A stretch of 64,000 nt of DNA from positions 89,223-153,222 of the forward strand of contig QHVH01000005.1 of NCBI GenBank assembly GCA_003222245.1. The letters are read 5' to 3'. Shown here piece by piece: positions 43,701 to 55,100 of this stretch (positions within the stretch are counted from its first letter, which is position 1; every line of letters starts with the position of its first letter). Position numbers and translations under genes: made by a program. This DNA is from Blastocatellia bacterium AA13. GTDB taxonomy: Bacteria; Acidobacteriota; Blastocatellia; UBA7656. The notes beneath the pieces were generated by a model that saw nothing but the letters and a program-made list of their open reading frames with translations, was not told the DNA's origin and did no database searches.

Positions 43701-46125
43701 TGACGATGACCGTTGCTTCGCTGGGGCCATAGGCATTGACGTATGAGAATCCCGCGCCGGCCGGAGGACGCAATATCAAACGGTCGGACCCCGAGAACAT
43801 TATTCTCATCTTCAGCTCTTCGAGGCCGCCCTCTTGAAATATCGGCTCGATCAGCGCCGGAGGCGTCCACCCAATAGTTATGTCGTTTCGTATAAGCCAT
43901 CGCTTCAACTCGGAGGGCGAGATTCTGGTGTTCTCGTCGACAAGGAATACGCTCGATCCGGATGCGAGATAGGGCCATATCTCCCAGGCCGCGGCGTCGA
44001 ATCCACAGCGCGCAATCTGGCTGGCGCGGTCTCGCTCGGTTACCGCGCAGAACTCTCGGTGCCAGGAAACAAGATTGAGCAGCGAAGCGTGGCTGGTGAC
44101 AATACCTTTAGGTTTTCCTGTGGAACCCGAGGTGTACACGACGTAAGACACACTGGACGGATGGGCCGCGGCATTCTCAGGATTGTCGTCAGGGTATGCC
44201 GACGCGCTTTTCCAGATGGTTTCGATATCGACGACTGTCGCCGCGCTATCCTGCATCAGACGCGCGTGTTCGTGGTCGGCGGCCACGACTGCGGCCCGGC
44301 AGTCTTCCACCATGAAGCTAACGCGGTCTTTGGGATAGGCCGGATCAAAACACACGTACCCGGCGCCTGCTTTAAGGATGCCCACGAGAGTGCTCACCCA
44401 TTCAACCGACCGATCCATAAAGACGCCGACAATGGAATCCGCGCCCACTCCCAACGTTCTAAGGACACGAGCAAGTTGATTCGCGGCGCTGTTCAACCTG
44501 GCGTAACTCAGTTGATTCTCGGCATCCGACACCGACAGAGAATCCGGCGTCCGGTCACTCCAGTCTTCCACGAGGTCGTGTACGAGCCTGTTTTCAGGAT
44601 ACGGCGCATACGTATCGTTCCATTCGGTCAGGAGCTGGCGCCGTTCCGCCTCATCTAATATCTCAACCTGTTCCAGTGTGAGAGCGCTATCAGCCGTGAC
44701 GGCGCGGATCACGTTTCTGAAGTGGCCGGTCATGCGCGATATCGTGGGCGCGTCGAAAAGGTCGACGGCGTATATGACGAAGCCTCGCAATCGGTCAGGC
44801 TGGTCCCAAAGATGAAATTCCAGATCGAACCTGGTCGAAGACACGGTGAATGGCTGGGGCGACAGAATCAGTCCGCGAAGCTCGAGTGCTTCGACGGGTG
44901 CATTCTGGAGCGCGAAAGCAACCTGAAATAGCGGGTTGTAGCTGACGTTGCGCTCAGGATGAAGCTCTTCCACGACACGCTCGAACGGAAGATCCTGATG
45001 GGCATATGCTTCGAGCGTCGTCTCTCTTATTTGATCTAGAAGCTGTCGAAAGGTTTGACGGCGTGAGAGAGTCGCTCGATAGGCCAGTGTATTGACGAAG
45101 AATCCAATCAGTCCTTCGATTTCCCAGCGATTGCGATTCGCGATAGGGGAACCGACAACCACGTCCGAGCTTCCCGAGTACTTGAAGAGCAACAACTGAA
45201 ATGCGGCGAGCAATCCCATGAATAGAGTGGCGCCGGATGATGATGACAGATCCGCCAGACCTTGAGCCGCAATCCGCGGAATATCAAACAGTACTGCCGC
45301 CCCTTTGTAGCTCCGAGCCGGCGGCCTGGGTCTATCAGTCGGAAGCTCCGTTACCTCCGGAGCGCCGCTGAGCTGCCGTCTCCAATATGAAAGCTGTTCC
45401 TCGAGAACCCGGCCTTGAAGCCACTTGCGTTGCCAGGTCGCAAAATCGGCGTACTGAAGCGGCAGCTCGTCAAGCACCGAAGCTTGTCCTTCGGCATAGA
45501 CGTTATAAAGCGAGGATATCTCGTTGACGAGAACCCCCATTGACCACCCGTCGCTAACGATGTGATGCATGGTCACGACAAGCACATTCTCTTTTTTGTT
45601 GAGCCGAAGCAGTATCGCTCTGAAGAGAGGACCGGTCGTCAGATCAAAGGGGCGGTTGGTCTCGACATCGGTGAGGAGATCCGCCAAGCGGCTGCTCGCC
45701 GCGTCGTCGTGCATTGAGATATCGGCATATTGAAGACTGACTTGATTGACGGGTGAGATAAACTGCGCCGGCCGGCCCCTCTCGAGTCCAAAAGTGGTGC
45801 GCAGCGTTTCGTGGCGCCTCGCGATTTCCAGGAGGGTCTGGTCCAACGCCGAGACGTTGAGCTCGCCGTTCAGTCTGAGAGCGGCGGGCATATTGTAGGC
45901 CGGTGTTCGAGGATTCAGTTGATCGAGGAACCAAAGCCGCTGCTGTGCAAACGAAAGCGGCGCGACCGGCCCCGGCGGCCTCCTGGAGATGGCGTTATTA
46001 TTGTCCGGTTGCAAGAGCGGCTTTTCCGGCAGGCTTTCGCCGCTCTTGCGCAACAACTTCTCCAGCAGCGCCTTCTTGGTTGCGGAGAGGTTTGCTTTTC
46101 TGATTGCGACGTCATCGACTGCCAT
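37740..46125 (-). pseudogene. two-module NRPS with methyltransferase and thioesterase, split by a frameshift
   Basis: One gene in two frames: 46125-41935 and 42140-37740. Order from the N-terminus: short helix LSATKKALLEKLLRK; C (HHIVSDG, about residue 185); A (TSGSTGKPKG, about 665; YGPSE, about 798); N-methyltransferase in the A domain (EIGCGTG, about 1032); then the frame is lost between about 42,230 and 42,285. In the new frame come the end of the A domain (LPEYMIPS… NGKVDR), T (IGGHSLRA), C (HHIVSDG), A (TSGSTGVPKG), T (GGHSLLA) and thioesterase (GGWSFGA, and a closing His in GSHYTM). The first A domain's code reads roughly DAWWFGAVIK (unassigned). The second reads DLFNNALTYK, known for Ala. 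AAGGGG precedes the ATG. The break may be a sequencing error or real decay. Confidence 0.85.
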
Positions 46126-46174
46126 TCAACGCCCCTTTATTCCCGGCGAGATACCGAGAGCCATCAAAGCAGAG

Positions 46175-49100
46175 TCAGCCCAACAGATCCGCGGCCTCTT
46201 CTTCCGATAGTGATTCGAGCCTGTCTAACAACAGCGCCTCAACCACCGCTCCCAGCCGGCTGATGTCCCTGTTCTCGAACAACGAACGCAGCGGTAACTC
46301 CACCTGAAAAGCTTCCCTGATTCGCGACACCACTTGAGTCGCAAGCAGCGAGTGACCGCCGAGAGTGAAAAAGTCGTCGTGAATGCCGATCCGCTCGCGG
46401 CCAAGGACGTGCACCCAGACTCGCGCCAGACCCTCTTCTATCGAGTTTCGAGGCGGCTCGAATTGCGCTTCCTCCAGAGGAAGATTCATGTCCGGCGCGG
46501 GCAAGGCGCTGCGATCCACTTTTCCGATGCGGGTCAATGGAATCGTGTCGAGAATCACAAACGAGGATGGGACCATGAAGTCGGGCAGCTCGCTCTTTGC
46601 GAGTTCCAACAAGGCCCTCGGCGTCAGCTCGGCGCCGGGTCTCGCGGTCACATAAGCGGCCAGCCGCCGCTCTCCGATCTGGTCCGGCCGAATCATTACC
46701 ACCGCCTGGCTGACCCCAGGACAAGAAGCAAGCACTGATTCGATCTCGCCCAGCTCGATGCGAAATCCGCGGAGCTTGATCTGGCTGTCCACGCGCCCGT
46801 GAAATTCAATGGTCCCGCCCTCGACATAGCTGCCGATGTCGCCCGTGCCATACATTCGTTCGCCTTCGGCGAGGGAGAACGGATTCGGTTGGAATTTCTC
46901 CGCGGTCAGATCCGGACTGTTCAGATAGCAGCGAGCGAGTCCCGGTCCGGATGCATAAATCTGCCCTTTCACCGTGATGGGAACCGGATTCAGCGACTGG
47001 TCCAACAAATAGACGTTCGTGTTCGAAATAGGGCGCCCGATAGGGACAGCGCGCGACGGATGGAGGGCTCTATCGAATCTATGCCAGCAGGTGAAAGTAG
47101 TCACCTCGGTTGGACCGTATCCGTTGATCAAGCGTCCTGGTCCAGCCGCACGGATGAAGTGGTTGACCTGCTCAGCCAGCAAGGCTTCTCCGCCCGCCAG
47201 CAGTTGACGAAGTGAATCGAGCGCCTCGACGCGGCGGCCGGCCATCAGGTGAAACACTCCCGCCGTCATCCAGGCGGTCGTAACACCATGAGCGATTATT
47301 GTGCGTTCGATGTCCTCCAATGATTGCATCTCGTCGGACATTAAAATCAGCCTTGCCCCATTCAACAGGCAGCCCCAGATTTCGAATGTCGCCACGTCGA
47401 AAGAGATCGTCGAATTTTGTAGAAACACCTGCGTGTCGTCGAGATCGGCATAATTCGCCGCCTTGACCAGGCGAACCACTCCTTTGTGCGTTACCGCGAC
47501 GCCTTTCGGAGATCCCGTGGTTCCGGACGTGTAGATGACATAGGCGAGCGAATCCGGGAATGCCGCTGCTTGCCCAGGGCCGGAGATAGCGGGTTCATCG
47601 TCGTAGCTCAGACGGTCAACGCAAAGAATGTTTTCCGACGGAGTTGGAACGCGCCCGAGCATGTCGCTCAACGTTATGAGCAATTCGATCTCTGCGTCGC
47701 CTGCCATGAACTCGAGCCGGGCGGGTGGATAGGATGGATCAATCGGAACATACGCGCCGCCCGCTTTGAGCACGGCTATAAGGCCCACGATCATGTCGAT
47801 GGATCGCGGCAGGCAGACTCCAACGCGCGATTCGGTTGAAACCCCTCTTCTCGTCAGCATCCGGGACAGTGCGTCTGCCCGCCGGGAAAGGAGGCCATAG
47901 GTTACATTGTCATCTTCCAATACAAGGGCCACGGAGTCGCGATGCCGCGCTGCCTCCACATCGAAGAGATCATGTATGCAGCTCTGATCCGGGAACGCGC
48001 GGCTTGCGTCGTTGAAACCAACAAGGATTTCGCTCATCTCGCTCTGCGTCATGAGAGTTAGTTGAGCAATGGGCAGATCGGGCTCTCGTACCGCCGACTC
48101 AATTAATAGATTGAAATGAGCGATGAGCCGGTGGATCGAATTGGCTTCAAACAGAGCCGTGGCGTACTCAACAATGACGGCCGGGTCGGCCGCGGAATCC
48201 GCTATCGAAACCGTTATGTCGAATTTGGAGGCGGCGTTGTCGTGCGTGAATGGAGCAATGTCTAAATTCGCAAGCCTGGGCGAGCGGCCGGACTCCGGCT
48301 GCAGATCGAACATTATGTCGAAAAGCGGAGATCGGGACGGATTGCGTTCGGGCTGCAGTTCCTCAACCAACAATTCAAAGGGCGCGTCCTGATGTGCATA
48401 AGCCTCGAGGCAGACATCCCTTGTTTGCCGAATCATCTGTCTGAGCGTGAGCGAGCCCGATGCGTTGGTTCTCAGAACCAGCGTATTAACAAAAAAACCA
48501 ATGAGCAGCTCGACTTCAGGCCGATTGCGTCCTGAGATTGGAATTCCAAGGATCAACTCGGACTGCCCGGTATACCTGTAAAGCAGAGTGAGGAACGACG
48601 CCAGATAAGCCATGAACAGGGTGGCGCCCTCGGCATCGGCGATGCGCTTAAGACTATTTCTCGAGCCGGCATCCAGCGGGTAAGAGACCGTCGCGCCATC
48701 GAAGCTTCTCGCCGCCGGTCTTGGATGGTCGGCGGGTATGTCAACAACGGGGAGATATCCGCCGAGCTGCCGCTTCCAATATGACAGCTCTGCATCCAAC
48801 CGGCCGCTTTTCGACCAGTCGTTCTGCCAGGCGGCGAAATCTCGATACTGTATGGGCGGTTCACTAAGAGACGACGACACGCCCGCGGAGAAAGACTCAT
48901 AGAGGGCCGCCAGTTCATCGTTGAAGATGTTCATGGACCAGCCGTCTGAAATCAGATGGTGCATGGTCAGCGCGAGGACGTGTTCTCGATCCGCGATCTT
49001 AACGATCCAGGTCCTGATGAGCGGCGCCTCCGCGAGATCGTAGATCCGAGAGTGCAGCAACGATATGAGTCGCCGCGCAAGTGTCTGATGCTCGGTGTCG

Positions 49101-52100
49101 TCCATCCCGATCAAGTCCAACCGATGTAATACCGGCCGCACGGATTCAACGATCTGATACGGGCTTCCGTCGTCAGTCTTGACGCTGGAGCGCAGCGCTT
49201 CGTGCCTTCTGACAATTTCGGCCAGAGCCTGTTCCATCGCGCTCAGGCTAAGCTCACCGACGAGCTTAAGTGATAGAGCGATGTGATAGGCTCCGCTAAG
49301 CGGGTCGAGTTGTTCGAGAAACCACAGCCTTCGCTGAGCGATCGACAGCGGGCATAACAGTTCGGGAGTCTGGCGGCCGATGTGCTCGGAGTATATCGGC
49401 GGCGAGCCATACGCACAGTGGTCGATATGAGCGCTCATCTCCGCAACCGTTGGGTGCTCGAACAACATCTTGAGCGGAAGATCCACGCGCAGCGCGGTCC
49501 GTATCCTGGAGACGATTCGAGTTGCGAGAAGCGAATGACCGCCGAGATCGAAAAAATTATCGTGGATACCGATATAGGCCGTAGCCAGAACCTCCGACCA
49601 GATAGCGGCGACTGCTTGTTCCGCGGGCGTACCGGGAGGAACATACTCCGCCTTTGATGTGCGAGCGGTATCCGGCGGCGGCAGGGCCTGCTTGTCGACC
49701 TTTCCGGTCGCGGTTACTGGAAGGCTTTCGAGGAAGACATAGTCGGATGGAAGCATATAGCTCGGAAGGCGAGCCCTCAGAAAGCCGGACATCTCATCGA
49801 CGGTAATAGAATCCGGCGCGGCGGGAACCATATAGGCGACCAGTTTTTTGCTTTCGGCCCCATCGAAAGCGGTGACTGCCGCCTGCCGGACGCCGGGATG
49901 CGCCGACAGAGCCGCTTCGACTTCACCGATCTCAACTCGGAACCCTCGCACCTTGACCTGAGAATCCAGTCTTCCGAGAAACTCGATCTGACCGTCCGGC
50001 CGCCAGCGCCCCATATCGCCTGTTCGATAAAGTCTCGACCCACTGCGCCCGTATGGATTGCAAAGGAAGCTCTGGGCTGTCAATTCAGGGCGAGCAATAT
50101 ACCCGCGGCCGACGATCTCACCGCCAATGAAAATCTCACCCGGAACTCCGCGGGGCGCGGCTTCCAGATTTTCGCTCAACACGTAGATTTGCGCGTTGGC
50201 TATCGGTGTCCCTATCGGCGGCAAATCAGGCCAGGGCGACCCCTGTGGCAACTGATATGCAGTGGCCACGTGCGTCTCCGACGGACCATAGTGATTGTGG
50301 AATCTGCGATCATCGGATCCCTGAAATAGACTCCTCACCTCGCTCGATATTTTTAACTGCTCTCCGGCGGTGATCACCTCCCTCACAGGCAGGGATGACT
50401 CTTCGATCAACAACTGTTCCGCCAACTGTTGAAGCGCGATGCTTGGCAGGAACAGTCTCTCCACTCGATGCTCAATGATGTGCCGGGCGAGCATGGCTGG
50501 ATCACGGCGATCCGAATCGGCGATAAGCACGAGCGCGCCGCCGGCGGCCCAGGTCGAGAAAATCTCCTGAAATGCGACGTCAAAGGAGACTGACGTGAAT
50601 TGCAGCACTCTTCTTCCAAAGGAGATGGCCGCTATATTCCAGCGGATCATGTTCGTCGCAACCCTGTGAGTTACCGCAACCCCTTTCGGCACGCCCGTAG
50701 ATCCGGAGGTGAAGATGACGTACACGAGATTCTCGGCGTCCATCTTCGCCGCATCCATAGTTGTTGGAAATGCCGCGGAGGTTTCGGATGAAATTACCTG
50801 CTCTAACTCATCTATGCACAAGACAGCCGTACCCTGATCCTTCATTCCGGCCAGCCGGCCGAGACTGGAGCTTTGAGTCAGCAGGATATCTACCTCCCGG
50901 AGCATCAACTCAACACGTTGATCGGGAAAGGCCGCGTCAATCGGTACGTATGCCGACCCGGTCTTTAAGATCGCCAGTAAAGCAATGCACATCGAAGCGG
51001 ATCGGTCCAACAAGATACCGATTCGGCGTTCCGGACCGGCGCCGAATCTCGCGAGGTCAAAGGCTAACCGGTTGGCTTCACGGTTCACCTCCCCATATGA
51101 AAGATGCAGCTCGTCGGAAACCAGCCCAATCGCGTCGGGCATTCGTCCTGCCTGTTCCTCCACTAATTCATGGACGAATACAAATGCAGAGTAATCGACA
51201 TCGGTGGAATTCCACGCGTAGATCACTGAGTCAATTTCGGCGTAGGACAACAGCGGAACGGATGCATGTCCGGCAGTGGGGCTTTCAGCCATGAGATTGA
51301 ATGCCCGCGAATAATAGCCGCCGATCAGTTCTATCTGATTTCTATCAAACAGCGCTCTATCGTACTTGATGGCTCCCTGCAGCTCGGACGAAGCAGGATC
51401 CAGATTGAAATCGAGCAGGAAGTGAAAATTAGTTTCGGAGATGATCTCTTCGTCCAGGATCTCAATGTCCTGACCCGCGAGTACCCCGCTTACGGCGTGA
51501 AAGTGAGTATAGTTGAAAGCAACCACCAGCAACGGGTTTCGGCCCGTTACTCGCTGCATCTCGGCAAGAGGATAACGGCGGTAAGGAAGCATCTCCCTTT
51601 CGATGTTGAAGGCTGCCTGGATTAATTCCTCCCATGTATCCGACGGCGCCAGCCTCATTCGTAGCGGCAGCGTGTTGAGGAACAGACCGAGGAGCCTGTC
51701 TGCGTCCTTCTCTTCGGGCCGTCCATTGGAAATAAGCCCCGTCACGATATCATTCCGGCCGCTAAGCAGCGCCAGCACCTTCGCATGAACAGCGAGGAGC
51801 ACGCTCTTCAACGGAACACCCAGCCTCCTTGAAAGCTCCAGCAGCTTTCGCGACAGCTCTTCCGCAAGATCGAGAGGTTGAATATCGATTTCTCCGGATG
51901 GACTCGCGGCTTGAAAAGTTTCAGACTCGGAAACCGTGGTGAACGGAGCGTTGTCCAAAAGATCTGTCCAGAACCCGCGGCATTCTTGCGATTGCACGGC
52001 CTCAGTTTCCAGCGCAACAAACATCTTGAACGAGCTGCCTGGTTTCAGATAAGCAGGTTCGGCGCGCCCATCTACTTTGATCAGGTAGACCTGGAATAGC

Positions 52101-55100
52101 TCGGCGAAGAATGTCGCCAGGCTCCAGCCATCCAGAATAGCGTGATGAAAGCTCAACGTGAGCTGAAATGACTCTTCGGTCCTTTTGTGTATCCAGACCC
52201 GCAACAACGGAGCGCGGTCCCAGGAGAACCCTTTGCTCTTCTCGCGTCTCACAAAATCTCGAATAAAGTCCTGTTGCGCATCAATGGCGAGAGCGCTGAT
52301 GTCATCAAATTGCACCGGCAATTCGGCGTGCTTCCATACAAATTGCAAAGGCTCCGTCAGACCCGTCAGATTAAAGGAGGTTCTCAAAATCTCGTGGCGC
52401 GCGATCAATTGATCCAGGGACTGTTGCATCAGCTCCAGATCGAGCGGCGCGCGCAGATGAAAGCTGAATATGTCGTGATAGACAGCCGTTGACGGGCTCA
52501 GTTCGCTATGAAAGATCATGCCCGCCTGAAGCAAAGTAAGCGCGTACGCCTCCTCAACGGATTCAGGTATTAACGCTCTGTCCTCTTTCCTGATGGTCGA
52601 GAAAGGAGCAGCTAACGTATATGCCCGCCGCTCAGCGGTTCGCGAATCGATGACGGCTGCCAGAGACTCCACCGTCGGGTTCCGGAACAATTCCTGAATC
52701 GAGAATGCAAAACCGGACTTCTCGCAATGGGACATGATCTGGATGCTGCGAATCGAATCGCCGCCGAGATCGAAAAAATTGTCCCGTATGCCGACCCTGT
52801 CCAGTTTAAGGATCGACGCCCATGCCTCGCACAGCGAACCTTCGACCGTCGTTCTCGGAGCAATATATTCGTAAGCGAGGTCGGGTCTTATTTCCTCGGG
52901 ATCGGGTAACTTCGATCTGTCCACCTTTCCGTTTGCCGTCAATGGAAGGCGGCTCATCTCAACCATAGCCGAAGGCGCCATATACTCAGGCAGGCTCTCG
53001 CCGACAAAACGCCGAAGCTCGCTGATCGTAATCTCGGAATCCGTTCGTGGAACTACATAAGCCGCCAACCGGCGTTCGTGTTCGGACCCGTCGGTCACAG
53101 CAACCGCGGCATCGACTAATGCTGGATGCCGTTTGATCACCGATTCGATCTCTTCCAGCTCGATTCGGAATCCCCTCACCTTGACCTGGAAGTCATTCCT
53201 GCCGAGGAACACGATATTGCCATCCGGCCTTCGCCGGGCGAGGTCACCCGATCGATAAAGCCGTTCTCCTGGTGACGCGGCCAGCGCATTGGGTATGAAT
53301 CTATCCGCTGTGAGCTCGGGACGATTCAGATAGCAGTGAGCCAGTCCCTCTCCGCCAAGTAGTAATTCCCCGATGACTCCGGCGGGAACCGGATTCATGC
53401 GGTGATCGACAACGTGGATAACGGTATTGGAGATGGGCAGGCCGATCGGAATTGCGTCATCAGCGGCGACTGAATTCACGCTAAAGAATGAAGAAAAAGT
53501 AGTGTTTTCAGTGGGACCGTAAACGTGCAGAAGATTCTCGGGAGGGCCGGCTTCGACGACGGATTTTACCCAGCTCGGCGTCACCGCTTCTCCGCCAAAC
53601 AACAAATATTTCATCGAGCGAAAGGCCCGCGGAGAATGTCTTGCGACTTGATTGAACAGCGAGGTCGTAAGAAACATCGCCGTAACCGCGTGCCTGCGAA
53701 TCTCATCCGAGAACTCGTGCGGAGACAGCGCCACGTCTTTGTCTATGATCACAAGCCGCGACCCGGTCGACAACGCGCCCCATATCTCGAAAGTCACCGC
53801 GTCGAACGAAGCGTTCGAGCACTGAGCCACTATTGAATCCGGCTCAAGGTCTATGTAGTTGGTATTCAAGACGAGGCGGCTGATGGCTCGGTGAGGAACT
53901 GAAACGCCTTTTGGTCCGCCGGTTGATCCGGAAGTATATAGTACGTAGGCAGGCGAATCCGGCAGTGGTTCCAGCCGCGGATTCTCGGTTGATTCAACCT
54001 CGATTCCCTGCCAGTCGGCATCTATCGATACTGTTATGCCCCATTGGGAAGGGAGCGAGTCAATCAGGGATTCCTGGCTGATGACGATGTAGCACTGCGC
54101 GTCCTCGAGCGTGCGCGCAACGCGTACGAGAGGATATCCGGGGTCTATGGGAACGTAAGCAGCGCCGGTTTTCAAGACCCCTAGCAGAGTCACTATCAAA
54201 TCGGGAGACCGCTGTAGACATACGGCCGCTCTTCCGCCCACGCCGACACCGAGAGACATCAGGTAGTGAGCAAGCTTGTTCGCCCGCGTGTTCACCTCGG
54301 CGTAGGTAAGCTCCGACTCTCCGTGCGTGACGGCAATCGAGTCCGGAGATCGGGCCGCGACGATCTCAACCAGTTGATGCACGCACTGATCGCTGGGAAA
54401 GGCGACAGGGGGCTCGTTCCAAATCTCTGAGACCTGTTGCAGCTCGGAAGCGGTGAGCATCGGCAACTCGCTCAAAGGAAGATCCGGATCGCGCGCAATC
54501 CCTTCGAGAAGCACCCTGAGATGCTGGAGCATTCGCCTTATCGTTTCGGGGTCGAAGAGATCGGTGTTGTATTCGATCAACGTCTCCAATCGATCCGGCA
54601 GCTCGGTAAGAGCCAGAGTCATATCGAATCTGGATGAACCATTGTCCGCTTCGAGCGGGACTGGATTGATCTTCAGGAACTCCATTCCCATCTCTGGAGG
54701 GAAGTCCAGGTAGATGTATGCCATTTGAAAGATCGGATTACGGCTTGGATCGGGAGTCGGCTTCAGTTCATCAATCAGGCTTCCCATCGGCAGGTCGAGG
54801 TTGGCAAAAGCGCCTACCGAAGATTGGCGGACGATCGCAAGCAGCTCGCGAAAGCTGGTCCTGGCGGAGAACTTCGCCCGAATGATCACCATATTGAGGA
54901 GATACCCGAGCATGTTTTCGGTTTCAGGCCGGTTCCGGTTCGCCATCGCCAACCCAATGAGAATGTCCTCCTGGCAGGTATACCGGTAAAGGAGCAGGTT
55001 GTAAGCCGCCAGCAGCGTCATAAACATCGTGGCGCCCTCTGCCTGGGTAAAGGCCTTCAGGTCTTTAAGCAAAGGCTCAGGCAGCGTTATCACCTCTCGG